A DNA stretch of 64,000 nucleotides from Diphasiastrum complanatum (GCA_029204225.1 CM055095.1:52795836-52859835), one strand, 5' to 3'; positions 48,736 through 60,239 are shown, counted from the first letter of the stretch. Made by a program: numbers and translations. Notes: generated from the sequence alone by a model not told the origin.

Positions 48736-50719
48736 GAAAAATTTGAGAGGTAGCCTACTACTACAGTTCCTGTAAACCAAGATGGTTCCGAACCGAGCAG
48801 AGCAGACAAGGGCAAAGGCATTGTTGTCCCAGGAGGATCTCCTAGAAGGTCAACAAGACCACGAAGAGTGTCAGCAAGATATGTGCCAAGCAGCTCAACT
48901 TCCATATCCGAAGAGTTCTGCGGATTCAGTGGCAAGCCACAGACTTTTAAGGAGGCGATTGACAGTCCAGACAAGGACAAATGGATCCAAGCCATGAATT
49001 AAGAGATGGAGTCCATGAGGAAGAACCAGGTATGGATGTTGGAGCCATTACCACGTAAGCGCAAGACTGTCAAATGCAAATGGGTTTTCAAGCTCAAATA
49101 TGGACTAGAGGGGAACATCACGAAATACAAGGCAAGACTAGTAGAGAAGGGATTTTCTCAGAGATATGGTATTGACTACTCTAAAACCTTCTCTCCAGTC
49201 GTCAAACATTCATCCCTACGTCTGTTATTTGCATATGCAGCAGCTTATGACCTTAGGATCCACATTGTGGACGAGAAGATAGCCTTCTTGCATGGCGAGC
49301 TAGATGAAGAGATCTACATGGATCAACCTCCAGGATATGTCTCGAATTCACTTCCTGACTATGCATGCAGAATGCATAGAAGCATCTACGGTCTGAAACA
49401 ATCAGCCCGACAATGGTACAAGAAGAAAGATCAAGCCCTGAAATCATTAGGATTCAAGCCTCTGTTGGTTGATTCCAATGTATATGTCAAAGTTACAGAT
49501 GGGCAGATCATCATAGTGGTTGCATATTTGGACGATACTCTGATACTTTGCAGGAGTGAACAACTAATTGTTGAAGTGAAGACAGACATCTTCAAACATT
49601 TCGAGATCGTGGATTTGGAGAAGCCAAGTGCTACCTAGGCTTGCAAATTGAAAGGGACTATGAGGGAGGTAATTTATACCTTCACCAGTCCAGGTACACC
49701 CAGAAGATCCTAGAGGACTTTGGGATGCTGAACTGCAAAGGAGAGAATATTCCAATGCTCGTAGGGACGGTGCTGACAAATGATGACTATCCGAAGACTA
49801 ACGAAGAGAGAGAACAAATGCAGCTAACATCTTATAGGAAGCTGATAGGATCATTGATGTACCTTGTTGACAACACACGTCCTGACATTGCTTATGCAAT
49901 ATTCAGGATGAGCCAATTCTGCACGAATCCAGGCTCAACACATTGGAAGATCGCAGAACTCATTTTGCAATATCTTCAATTAACGAGGGATTCGGGTTGT
50001 GTTATTGTCGTGATGCAGGTTTCAAAATACTCTCCTACAGCGATGCTAGTTGGGCATCTCTCAAGGACAACTATAAAAGCGTCTCAGGAGGATGCACCAT
50101 CGCATCAAGTGTAGCAGTTCTCTAGGTAAGCAAGAATCAGACCATTGTAGCCCAGTCATCCTGCGAAGCAGAGTACGTTGCAGCAGCAAAGATGGCCAAC
50201 GAGATAATCTGGCTAAGGCAGTTCTTGGACGAATTAGGCGAAACAAGGAATGAGCCCCTGGTCTTGCAGATGGACAACACCTTTGCAATAGACTTGACGA
50301 AAGATCTCGTGTTCCATTCCAGAATGAAGCACATTGCGATCAAGTATCGATTGATCAGGGATCCAATTGAAAAGAAGATGTTGCAGACCATCTTCATCGG
50401 ATCGAAAGACATGGTTACTGACATCTTCACCAAAGCCCTGGACAAAGGACTCTTTGAGAGACAGAGGAGCGGTCTCGAGATCATAAAGCTATCATGCTTT
50501 GAGACGGAGCTAAAGAAACAAAATGTTTCTAATTACAAAGCTTTGCTAGCCTTCAGCCCTCTACCTGACAAAGATGTTCGCGGACACGAAAGTCAAGAGA
50601 CACAAATCACGAAAGTTTCGCAAACACCTAACGAGGAGACACAAACACGGAAGATTCGCGAACGAGAATCTTTTGCGGTCGAACACGAGAAAGTCAGACG
50701 ACGAAGACGAAACCAATGA
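48736..50719 (+). pseudogene. Ty1/copia pol fragment: RT and RNase H
   Basis: The plus strand reads AIDSPDKDKWIQAMN, a stop, then the RT: WVFKLKYGLEGNITKYKARL, IYMDQPPGYV, IYGLKQSARQWY and the catalytic AYLDDTLILC (Leu in place of the usual Val of YVDD). After a frameshift near 49635 it continues RYTQKILEDFGMLNCKGENI and PDIAYAIFRMSQFC. RNase H has YSDASWASLKDN, a stop at 50124, SSCEAEYVAAAKMANEIIWL and DIFTKALDKGLFERQR. A basic tail ends at 50719, next to the LTR. Gag, protease and integrase are absent. It is related to the pol at 62098-63340. Confidence 0.9.
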
Positions 50720-51400
50720 TGTGACACAAAAAATGTCATGAAAGACTTTCTGTCCTCACGCTCCAAAGAGTACTAGCAAAGATCATGCAAGTATCCAGAA
50801 GTACATATATCTGACCTGATGGGATGATGTCATCAAATACACTCTAGGTCATGGCTAATTTGCCACTCTTGTAATTTTTTGATTAGTTGTAGATGCTTAA
50901 TCACTCTAATCTGAAAGATTACACAGAGCAACTATATACTTACTGGATGATACTTGATAGAAATGATGTGATAGACAGAAGAAGTAGTCTAATGCTAGTA
51001 AGCAATCAAGATGAAATACAAACAAGAAGTCCGCCTGCGTGCGAGACATGTTCTATGAGCAGGATCCATAGAGATCCACAAGTCCACTAGTAAGCGAGAC
51101 ATCCACTGGTGAGAGAACTATATTTCTCTCACACCAACGCACTGCTTGCGTGGATCTGCATGTAGTGCTAGAAGAATCAAAGAAAATCAATAGATGATCT
51201 TATAGCCATTGTGCACATTTTTTTTTTATGTTGTATGATCTCGAATGCAAATGTTTTTGTTGTTATTCGGGTGTCTGATTCTCCCATTCATTTCAATTTT
51301 GCGCATTGGTTGAATTTGTTGAATGTTGCATTAATTTATAAACGTAGATCAATAGTGCTTGACTACATTCTGGAGGACTGTAGGAGTGATTCAGCTGGCA
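50720..51400 (+). repeat. 3' LTR of the copia fragment
   Basis: Starts TGTGACACAAAAAATGTCAT after a purine-rich end of the coding region. Near 51060-51150 it shares CCACTAGTAAGCGAGACAT and the CTCACACCAACGCACTGC stretch with the LTRs at 57726 and 63564. The end is placed near GGCA at 51400 by comparison with the related LTR. The 145 bp after it belong to no recognised element. Confidence 0.6.
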
Positions 51401-51546
51401 GTGTCTAGTGACCGCATCTAAACTCCATACGAGTTGCAAGAGAATTGCGGTTGCTTCGTTTTTGCGACAGTTTCATGAAAGATTCGCGACAACCCAATTT
51501 TGTATCTCATCATGTCTTTCCCTTGATGTTCTCCTTGGCTTTTTGC

Positions 51547-52206
51547 TTAAGGTTCATCAACATCACCATCCAAAGTAGGATCCTTTTCATCAACATCAAG
51601 AATGTTAGATCCATCCACACCATTATCAATCATGCTTGAAGACAATTTTGGAATGTTCCTCTCATCAAAGATGACATCTCTACCAACAATCACTTTGTTA
51701 GTGGAAAGAATGTAAACCTTGTAGGCCTTACTCCCCTCAATATATCCAACAAAAATACATCTTCTTGAAGATGGATCCTCTTTGGTCCTATCATCAAGAG
51801 TAATGTTGACATAACATGTGCATCCAAAGGTTCTTAGAAAGTTGACACTCGACCTCCTCTTGAATAGCATCTAAAAAGTTGTCCTTCCATCCAAAATAGC
51901 ACTCGGCCACTTATTGCACAAGAAACTGGCACACAACAAAGCTTGATCCCAAAATGGTTTGTCAAGATTAGCACTTAACCTCATAGGTTTAGCACTTTCA
52001 CATAAAGTCCTATTCTTCCTTTCATCCACTCCATTTTGTTGTGGGGTCCTTGATGTTGTATACTCCCTCTTGATCCCATGCTCATCACAAAAGTCCTTGA
52101 ACTTGGTAGATATGTACTCACCACCATAGTCACTCCTTAAGCACTTGATCTTTGTGGAAAATTGGTTCTCCCTTGCATTCTTGAACTTGATAAAGACATC
52201 ATACAC
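51547..52206 (-). pseudogene. copia integrase fragment
   Basis: The minus strand shows LRSDYGGEYISTKFKDFC and the TTSRTPQQNGVDERKNRTL block, the copia integrase core carrying the second Asp and the Glu. After a stop at about 51871 come FLRTFGCTCYVN, IFVGYIEGSKAYKVYILSTN and IVGRDVIFDE of the C-terminal region. The integrase N-terminal part and first catalytic Asp are missing by a deletion near 52207. Confidence 0.85.
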
Positions 52207-52207
52207 T

Positions 52208-52954
52208 TCATCTTTTCGTATGGAATTGATCCTTATCCAAGATAGCTACACATTCAACTTGGTTAGCAATAACACAAGCATCTAGTTTGAACAACTTCCC
52301 TTGTCTTTTATCTTTTCCAATCAAGACATCCTTCCTTTTGATCATACAAGCATCTCCATCAAACTCCACCTTGAGGCCTTTACTTAGCATTTGACTCACA
52401 CTAAGCAAATTTTTGGTAATAGATGAAATAGACAAGACATCCTCCAAATGAACATTCCTATATGTAGAGAGAGAAATAGGAATTGTGCCAATCCCTTTGA
52501 TTGCACAGTCACCATCATTGGCCGTATAGATCACCCTCTTGTCGTCTTCATATGCCAACAAAGAAGTGAAGTACTCTTTGTGAAATGTCATGTGTGAACT
52601 TGCTCCACTATCAATCCACCAAGTATCTAGATCTCCATCATTAGCAAGCATACATGAAGACATCACAAAAGCATCATCATTTGCATCTTGAACATCCAAA
52701 CCATCCTCGATTACCTTGTTTGTCTCCTTGATCTCTCTTCTTCTTGTAGCACTCACTTGCAAAGTGTCCTTTGATGCCACAATAGAAGAACTTGAGCTTT
52801 GATCTATCTTTCTTCTTTCCACTTGAAGAAGCATCCACTTGATCTTGTCCTTTAGGCCACTTACTTTTAGTTTTGCCCTTGAATTTGCCCTCTGTGAACG
52901 TAGCATCCTCTTGAAGTGTAGATCCACCCCTTGCTTAAAGCCTATATTCTTCAT
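52208..52954 (-). pseudogene. copia nucleocapsid region and protease
   Basis: The protease active site is WWIDSGASSHMTFHKEYF near 52620, followed by HLEDVLSISSITKNLLSVSQ. In another frame near 52740-52790 the zinc knuckle reads FYCGIKGHFASEC. Its first Cys position is Phe, while the TR-GAG protein has CFYCGIKGHFANEC. A frameshift separates knuckle and protease frames. The region ends at about 52208, where part of integrase is deleted. Confidence 0.85.
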
Positions 52955-53485
52955 TGATCAAGATCTCTTGTAGATCCATCAAACTTGGCAAAGTCTTTTG
53001 AATAGAAATACTTTGAACAATGTTAGCATGAGCATCCAACAAGCCATTAAGAATCACTTGAATAAGCTCTCCTTCCTTAATGCTTTCATCAATGCAAGCC
53101 AACTTATCAATCAATGCTTTCATCCTCAAAACAAAAGTACTTGGACTTTCTTCATTCTTTTGCAAACAAGAAAAGATTTGCCTTCTTAGAGTCAACACTC
53201 TAGAAGTAGACTTGGATTCATAAAGCTTCTTTCATGGATTCCAAGCTTCCAAAGATGATGTGCACTTACCAACTTCCTTGAGAAGCTCATTGGTAACATT
53301 CATCTTTATCATGTGTAGAGCCTTCTTGGCCCTTGTTGTGTTGCTGGTATCTCCTCCAAACCTACAACAATATCCAAAACATCATTCATCTCAAGAAGTG
53401 ACTCCATCCTCACTTTCCACAATAAATAGTTACTTGAGGTAAGCCTATAATTGGCTTCCAACATGACTCCAATTGAGGTTGCCAT
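52935..53485 (-). pseudogene. copia gag N-terminal part
   Basis: ATG at 53485. The minus strand reads LLWKVRMESLLEMNDVLDIV, then a frameshift or deletion near 53330. LTLRRQIFSCLQKNEES and LNGLLDAHANIVQSISIQKT continue from 53198. Position by position it parallels residues 1-190 of the gag at 40115 (STWKVRMESLLELNELMDIV; LNGLLNEHANLVQSFAIQ). It is broken near 53330 and by a stop near 53220. Confidence 0.85.
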
Positions 53486-54086
53486 GTAGCAATGACCTGA
53501 TTTTCTTTTTCAACTTGTTTCAATGCACAAAGAACTCCTTTGGACAACAACAAATGCTTTAAAAAGAAATCACCAAGATTTGAAACTATCTCAAAAATTC
53601 CCTTCTAGCACTTATACCAAGCAAATCAACACATAGAATCATGGAATCTTGATCAACCTATGATCTATCCTCAATCTAATGACTTTTGCCACTGCCTAAG
53701 ATTGAAACACACTCAAATGAAGTCCAGAAACCTCACTATCTAGAGATCCAATCAAAATTAGGGTTTTGACAAAATCACAAAAAAATGACTATTCCAAATC
53801 TACATGCAAATGCTAAAAATTTGATGTGCAATCTATTAGCCACCACTAAGGCTGATCCAATAATCCAAAAATTGGCCAAATCCAATATGTGAAATCAAAA
53901 ATTGGAATTGATCAATTTTATAGACCTATATAGGGTTTTGATTCACAAAAGATCCAATCTACAAAAGCAAAAAACTCGATTTTGGTATAGAATCCCCTCT
54001 AGCATGCTCTAGCCTTGATATCTTCACCAAATCATTCATAGATCTGATTTCCTCTTTCATAACCTGAAACACAAGCTCTGATACCA

Positions 54087-54450
54087 TGTGAAGGATTTCA
54101 GATCATTAAGATCCAATCCACTTGAAAAATCTTTGGTTAGAAAGAGAAATACACTACCAATCTCACCAATGTAGAAAAATCAGCATCTACACACAAAATG
54201 AGATGCAAACACTAATAGAATTTGATCAAACTTGAATGAAATGATAAATTATTATTGTTGTCCATACAAAACTAGAAATCTAATGTATTTCACATGTGTC
54301 GATCCGAAAATAACAAATATAGATCATTCTACACATAAAATTGCATGCAATCACAAGTATAGTGCACCAATGGATAGTAGAACCCAAGAGAACCATGTAT
54401 AAGCATGAAATGAGATAGAGAAGAGAGAAGATCACTCTCTCCATGAGTTT
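54087..54450 (-). repeat. 5' LTR (partial) of the TR-GAG-related copia element
   Basis: Starts TGTGAAGGATTTCAGATC beside the primer site and matches the LTR fragment at 7692. It shares with the TR-GAG LTR a stretch around CAATGGA...AGAACCCAA and a GA/CT tract (54415-54445). It is cut at about 54450 by a gypsy integrase fragment. Confidence 0.75.
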
Positions 54451-54558
54451 CCAAAAGAAAATTTCCACCAAATCTAATGTTTTTTGTATACCCAAGTGAC
54501 CAGCACAAAGTGCGTCATCTTTTGTTTTTATCAACTTGGCCTCCTTTTTTATGTTCAC
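54450..54558 (-). pseudogene. gypsy integrase zinc-binding fragment
   Basis: The minus strand reads DDALCAGHLGIQKTLDLVEI then FFW, matching the gypsy integrase N-terminal motif with AGHLGIQKT. No catalytic core follows because the copia LTR begins at once. Confidence 0.65.
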
Positions 54559-54856
54559 AAATTTTTATCTTCTTCATTGTGTCCACTTTGCAAATTGTCT
54601 ACCAAGTTGAAATACCTTCTCTTCATTGCTAGGGCAGTTTTGAATTCAGTGAAAAAACAATTGCCTCTACTAGTTTCCTTTCATTTTTTGAGAGTACTTT
54701 GATCCACACGTCTTGACCACAAGCTGCCACCCAAATCGTCGGCCGCCATCCAGAGGTTTTTGTGATGACGTCGTTGTCTGAAAACATCCTTTGTGCTAGA
54801 AGGAAAGGCATTAGGGCACGTCCGCCATTGCTCATCATCGACGGGCACAAGCAACT
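54559..54856. other. No recognised gene
   Basis: Minus-strand frames continue upstream of the gypsy fragment (to 54702) but carry no motif I can name with confidence. Possibly more gypsy RNase H/integrase linker. Confidence 0.3.
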
Positions 54857-54857
54857 A

Positions 54858-54927
<70 letters not shown>

Positions 54928-54930
54928 TAG
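54855..54930. repeat. (TA)n microsatellite with palindromic CTAG ends
   Basis: About 34 TA units flanked by CTAG at both ends, making the whole 76-bp tract a perfect or near-perfect palindrome. Confidence 0.9.
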
Positions 54931-55066
54931 TAAAGAGTGCCCATCGTTGATATGGGCAATGGACGGCTAACGATCTAGTAGGTATGCCCGTCGATGAGGG
55001 GCGGCTAGCATAGCAATCTCGGTGACAGGCGGTCCTATTGCAATCTAAAATGGTCGAAAGTTGACG

Positions 55067-55183
55067 GGTGACCAAGTAATGTGTGCCCGTCATTGACGGT
55101 CGATCTAGGTGGCGACTGATGATTTGGATGGTGACCAAGTAACGTGTGCCCGTCATTGACGGCTGATGATTTGGATGGTGGCC
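55067..55183. repeat. Two tandem units of about 60 bp
   Basis: GGTGACCAAGTAATGTGTGC begins at 55067 and GGTGACCAAGTAACGTGTGC at 55130. Each is followed by CCGTCATTGACGG and GATGATTTGGATGGTG. Looser copies of CCGTCGATGA-type sequence extend left to about 54985. Confidence 0.75.
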
Positions 55184-55794
55184 AATCTCGCACATCTCGC
55201 ATCTCAAATATCTATCATATCTCACACATCTCAGCCATAGTAGGGGTCAAAAACCATGTTCAACAATAGCACAGGGAGTATCTTAATAAAAAGTCTGACG
55301 ATCTGTGTTTGCAAATGTTTGTTAACAAACAGCCCACAGTTCAAAGTGAATATGTTGTTCATGCATGTGGTATGTATGTGTGTTTTGTTGGAATTCGATG
55401 CTCAGCCTCAATTCCATTCAATAATGAGCATCTTGAATGTTGTACAAAATCCAGAAAAAGAAGGCTCGAGTTTTTAGAATGTCAAAAAATTCAATATCAG
55501 ATTTTTCTGACCCAAGCCTTTTCCGACCCACTATAACTCTTATCAAAGAGAAAAATTCCAACATTGGGTTGAGTTGAATAGGGTCTGACTTACCCTGATT
55601 CACTATGTAAAAATCCAATCCAAAGTATTTTTCCAATCCAATGTCATCCTTGTCAAAAAAAAGATTTTTCGACCCTGGATCGAGGCGAAAATTATCCGGG
55701 CGTGTTCGAGTCGGATCAGGTCTACAGTGAGCTAAAAGTAGATTTTAGTGCTTAAAAATCAACAAAATCATAAGATCCTGAGAATTCTCATAGA
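55184..55794. other. No recognised gene
   Basis: Overlapping short frames at 55256-55536 have no motif and no codon-level support. Probably decayed repeat or the end of an unidentified LTR. Confidence 0.45.
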
Positions 55795-56234
55795 ACTAAC
55801 CTTCGCAGACCATCTCATTGTCTTCAGAATGTCAATTCACATCAGTGATGAAGTCTGCGAAAGTTAGTACAAGATATTGGTGAAGATTTCTGAACCCTTG
55901 CAGACAGTGAAATTTTCATTCTCTACAAGAGTTAACCTTCGCAGACTTCTCCAGAGTTAGATCCATACCAGATACAGCTCCAGTAAAGCTTGCAAGAGTT
56001 ACTTCCCAGTATTTTTGAAAAAATCAAGGTTTTTGATTGAAAAACAATGAAAGAACCCTCACACGATTAACCTTCACTAATAGAATCAATAGTTAGATCA
56101 CACCAGATCCAGCTACTATTAAATCTCAAGCCAATCAGAGCAAGGATCAAAAAGCTCTCAAGGAAAAACCACCGTAAGAGACCTAAAATCACACTATCGG
56201 CCAACCAAACTGATCACATCCTTAAAGATCCAGA
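55795..56234 (+). other. Gypsy leader with recurring AACCTTCGCAGAC motif
   Basis: Copies of the motif lie near 55799 and 55933, with variants near 55892 and 56065 and an inverted one near 55852. This resembles the leader of the gypsy element at 27735-28914 and precedes a homologous gag. Confidence 0.5.
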
Positions 56235-57405
56235 TTGAATTATGCTAAACCAACAAGATCTAACATCCTTGGACTCTATCGCCAAATGAATCTGAAATCC
56301 AAACGATCAGTAGCCAGAAGAACAACGAATCAAACACCAAATCTTCCTAGAGTTGCAATCGTGCAAATCGAGGTAGAACCAGAACCAGCACCAATGGATC
56401 CTATGGGTCAACCAGTACCTATCACGCCCTTGCAAGCAGTTCGAAGAGCACCTCGCATGGAAATACCTAAATATGATGTGTCATCAAATCCTATCAGATT
56501 CATCCAGATCTACGAGCAAGCGTGTGAAATTTATGGTGAACGGACACTGACAGAGAAACTGATGTTGTTTCATGTCTCTGGTATCTGTAGCACAAGATTG
56601 GTTCTTCAACCTATCAAAAGAAGAGAAAATCACTTGGAAAGGGGTTAAAGTGGCTCTCATCACGCGGTTTAAGCCAAGGAAGTTCCTAGAAGGTCCATTT
56701 CTTCTGTTGAGCAAGGTAAAAATGAGAAAAAGAGAAAGGGTCAGAGACTATATTGAACTGGTCAAGCACTTAAGATCTGAACACAATGCAGTCCTAATTC
56801 CCAATCATGCGGTCATTATGTGGTTCCTCGTGGGGTTACCACAAAGTATCAGAAGAGAACTTAAAAGATGGGAGCAGTACGCTACATTGTAGGAAGCAAT
56901 GGAAGATGCCATCAGGGAAGAAGATGAGGGTTCAAATGTTGAATCATATCCGACCACCCATAATCCAACTCCCTCGGTAGCATCATCATCCAACGCATCC
57001 AATATATCAACAGATCTGCTGATGCAGCAAATGACAAAGCTGCACAAGCAACAAATGGAGCAACTAATGGCATAGTTTGATCAGAAACTGAAGACCTTGC
57101 AGGGAGCCATGGCACCAACTCCAAATCCACTAGAACAGAATCAGCAACAATATCCAAGAAGAGAAAATGTATGGTGTTCAATATGTACCTAGAACCATAT
57201 AGCAAATGAGTGTCCAGTTTTGAAGCAAAATCTCAAATTGACACAGAGGTTTTGACACCTGTGCAATGCATCGTCGCACGAAAAGGCATTATGCCCATTC
57301 AACCCTCGAATCATACATCAAAAGAGGAATCACTATCAGACCTCTTATCCTTATCATCAAGGAGCACCGAATGTGGTACCGTGGCATGGCGCGTCAAATA
57401 ACCAT
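56235..57405 (+). pseudogene. gypsy gag fragment (element 4)
   Basis: The plus strand reads RRAPRMEIPKYDVSSNPIRF and EIYGERTLTEKLMLF, then after a frameshift near 56575 AQDWFFNLSKEEKITWKGVK, ALITRFKPRKFLEGPF and WFLVGLPQSIRRELKR. A stop at 56890, a Gln-rich linker and the knuckle start ENVWCSICT follow, then a stop. A second knuckle-like piece near 57260 is in another frame. It is the same family as the gag at 28915. It ends at about 57410 against copia sequence. Confidence 0.85.
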
Positions 57406-57410
57406 CAGTA

Positions 57411-57725
57411 CATGGCCTTGATGAAACAATTTGTTTCGAGCCGCAAAGCTCTGTTACCTTTAGAACTCAATTCTACAGAAACGCAAGGAGCTACCTAGAC
57501 ATGAAGACCAAAGTTTTGAGGAGTAAGGACCCGAGGACGATGATCAAATGTTCATTGACTGAAGGATACCTGAACACGAAGAGGAAATGTTCGTGGACCC
57601 ATAAGGGCTCAATGGCAAGGACCAAGACAGAAGAAAACACGAAAGGCGAAGAAGACACGAAGACCGAAAGGCGGCGAATCTTCATACCTCACAGGACAAA
57701 AGAGATAGGAAAAGTATAAGGAGGA
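57411..57725 (+). pseudogene. copia pol C-terminal tail
   Basis: MKQFVSSRKALLPLELN and the downstream coding or near-coding stretch match 63277-63563 nearly base for base. This is the last part of a copia pol after RNase H plus its 3' untranslated region and purine-rich AAAGTATAAGGAGGA. It marks the right end of a first copia copy whose 3' LTR is the following LTR. Confidence 0.8.
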
Positions 57726-58255
57726 TGTCACTCCTCCATGGACCACTTGCGTACCGTTAGAACATGCTTAACCAGCCGTTCTTGTAACCTCTAATCAGCT
57801 TAAACGTGTCCTCTCTATCCATCTATATAAACAGATTGAGAACGAGAGAATAGGTTGAACATCCAATTTGATTGTGCATCATTGATGTCCAAGAAGTCCG
57901 CTAGTAAGCGAGACGAACATATATGGTTCGTGAGAGAGTTAGTGCCTCTCACGCCGACGCACTGCATGGACCTGTCACACGGCGTTTAAGGAATTCACTA
58001 ATAATACAGTAGATGTTTATGCAGATGATTTTCTTATCTTAAATAATATTGAATACCTTATTGTCAGATTGATATATGTTCGTAAGCAACTATTTTATCC
58101 TTATTTTGCATACTGGTTTCATCTTGTTGAATGCACAAACAGACTCTAAAGTAGATCAGCAGTGTCTGTCCATGCTCTGGAGGATTGTAGATCTGTCATA
58201 GAAGATAGTTGACCATCAGACATAATCGAACTCACATTCGGGCTTCAATTTGTCA
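57726..58255 (+). repeat. copia LTR shared between two tandem copies
   Basis: Starts TGTCACTCCTCCATGGACC after the polypurine tract and ends near TTTGTCA, just before the primer site at 58260. It contains CATCTATATAAACAGATTG (TATA box) near 57822. It matches 63564-64000 at roughly 90%. Because a pol tail abuts its left and a primer site with gag abuts its right, it serves as the 3' LTR of one copy and the 5' LTR of the next. Confidence 0.85.
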
Positions 58256-58259
58256 ATAG

Positions 58260-58272
58260 TGGTATTAGAGCT
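58260..58272 (+). other. Primer-binding site of the copia element
   Basis: TGGTATTAGAGCT, one mismatch to the usual TGGTATCAGAGC, placed four bases after the LTR end. Confidence 0.8.
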
Positions 58273-58289
58273 CTAGGCTCATATCCGAG

Positions 58290-59295
58290 AGCTGATATAG
58301 CTTTGCTAGCAAAGGATCCAGTTATGACACTCAAAAAGATAGTGATCGAAATTTGAGAAGAAGTTGAAGCTCGTGAGAACCTTAATCACAAGGATGCTTC
58401 TGACCAAGCTCTCTATAACAACAAAGAGAAGCCCAAGAAGTAGTTCAAGCCTAAGAGGGAGCCAGATCGAAGGCATGACCAATATTAGCAAACAGAGGGA
58501 GCAAGCAAAGGTAGATGGAAGAACAAAGAAAAGCCAAGACAACAGAATGGCGAGAAGAAGGTATGTGTGAGATGCAAACGCAAAGGATACACTGTCAATT
58601 TGTGTTGGCTAAATCCAAAAATAGAGTGTATCCATTGCCACAAGAAGGGTCATGCAGCCATGGACTGCTATTAAAACCCGCAAAACAAACAGCCTCAAGA
58701 CAAACGGGAGAACAATAATAGTTCATCCTACATTGAAGAACCAAAAAGGTCGAAGATGGGTGAAGAAAGGTCGAAGAACGGAAATTCGACAGCCTATTTG
58801 TGTACAGAGGTGTGTGTAGCATCGACATCTAACACACAAGAGATAATCCTTGATTCATGAGTTACCTCACACTTCATTACATCAAGACAAATAATGTCTA
58901 ACTTTCGGAGTGTAGATCCATCAAGATTTATAGTTCTTGGAGACGAATCAAAACATCAAGTGAATGGTGTTGGTTCAATGTGGCTCAACACAAACGGCAG
59001 AGATAGACAACTAGAAGATGTTCTCTTCGTACCCACACTGTAACAAGACTTGCTATCAGTCGCAAGAATAGCAAACGTTGAGATGCGTGTGACATTTTCA
59101 AATGAAACATGCAACATCGTTGGTGCCAACACCAATACACTGATTATGGTAGAGAAAAGGGCAACCTGTATCATTTGAGGGTACACCTGTCGACAAATCA
59201 AGCACACCAAGCCCATGACTCTGCAGACGTTCTATGGCACAGGAGACTATGCCACGTGAACTTAATGGCATTGTATCAAGCAAGTCAGCATGGAG
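58290..59295 (+). pseudogene. copia gag C-terminal part, protease, GAG-pre-integrase
   Basis: In order on the plus strand: two zinc knuckles (CVRCKRKGYTVNLC near 58565, CIHCHKKGHAAMDC near 58627); a protease whose active site ends IILDS then a TGA in place of the Gly codon (58855-58860); FVPTL, a stop, then QDLLSVARIANV; and LWHRRLCHVNLMALYQASQH (59233 on) of the GAG-pre-integrase block. The gag N terminus is largely missing right after the primer site. Several stops. It is interrupted at about 59295 by opposite-strand copia sequence. Confidence 0.85.
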
Positions 59296-59299
59296 CTTG

Positions 59300-60196
59300 T
59301 CGTAAAACGGTGGTTGTAAGCATAGCGGAGGCTCGGTTGCTCAGAGCGTAAGCGTATAGGAACGGAAACGCAATAGTTAGCAGCATAAATATTCAAGTAG
59401 AAGAATTCATATAGTTTGCGCAAAAGAACGACGCAGTAGTGAGACAAAAATTGCACTTTGATAAAAAAAAAATATATCAATAGTGAGTACAATAGCTTGA
59501 AGTAATAACTTTAGCTTGTTGAGCGTGATAACGCTAGCTACAGATAACTCTGATTGAAAGAGAAATTCCAAAATTGAAAATTACATAGCTTGATTCAGCT
59601 AATATAGAGATTTACGAGAGAGGAAATATCTTACAAGCCTTTAAGGCTATTTATGCCAGTCTTTGCATATGTATAAAAGTTAGTAACTACAAACCACCTT
59701 TGGAATATTTGTTTGTCCAGCTGTTTTTAGGGTTACTTATAAGTTGGCAAAGTCGATCAGCCAAAAATATGGAAAAAACGAAAAAAGGCCGAAAAGGTGA
59801 AGGTGCCTTAAAAATGATTTCTAAGGTATTCTGGCCACTTGGCCAATGTGTCGTATTTTTTTTGCTAAGGAGCAAAAAAGGCAAAGGTACTTTAACAATG
59901 ATTTCTAAGGTATTCAGGCCACTTGGCCAGTGTGTCGTATTTTTTTTGCTAAGGAGCGAAAAAGACGAAGGTACCTTAACAATGATTTCTAAGGTATTTT
60001 GGCCACTTGGCCAATGTCTCGCATTTTTTGCTAAGGAGCAAAAAAGACGAAAAAGACGAAGGTGCCTTAAAATGGTTTCTAAGGCATAGAAAATCTCAAA
60101 GGGAAAAGGCCTAAAAAATATGTTGTCGGCCTTCGGTTTTTCAGGATGCTCATTACTTGAACGATTTGTTTAGGGCTGAGCATAAGAAATCTAACA
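59300..60196 (-). repeat. 3' LTR of an opposite-strand copia element, with 84-bp tandem repeats
   Basis: The right edge is fixed: AATCTAACA (60196) is followed by the polypurine tract (minus ACATTAAGGGGGAG). The left edge is near 59300 where plus-strand copia coding stops. The LTR contains three 84-bp tandem units. The plus-strand 129-codon frame across them (59700-60089) exists because 84 is a multiple of 3. Confidence 0.65.
59770..60088. repeat. 84-bp tandem repeat, three to four units
   Basis: The box GGCCACTTGGCCA recurs at 59833, 59917 and 60001. Each is followed by a T-rich run and GCTAAGGAGC, then AAAAAG-type sequence and a TTTCTAAGG phrase. The last unit is partial. Confidence 0.9.
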
Positions 60197-60239
60197 CTCC
60201 CCCTTAATGTGGATCCTGAAAAACTTTGATCTTTAGATA

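Larger units (their letters stand above)
51547..54450 (-). mobile_element. Ty1/copia element related to the TR-GAG element, truncated before RT
   Basis: Minus-strand order from the right: LTR (54087 to about 54450), primer site (TGGTATCAGAGC, about 54075-54086), leader, gag (from 53485), zinc-knuckle region, protease, integrase. It ends at 51547 before RT. Gag and LTR both resemble the TR-GAG element, so this family is a candidate source of its enzymes, although this copy is broken. Confidence 0.85.

Noticed and set aside
59700-60089. 129-codon frame with repeated internal blocks resembling a small repeat protein
   Set aside because: It is created by 84-bp tandem DNA repeats within an LTR; the repeat length in multiples of 3 keeps it open.
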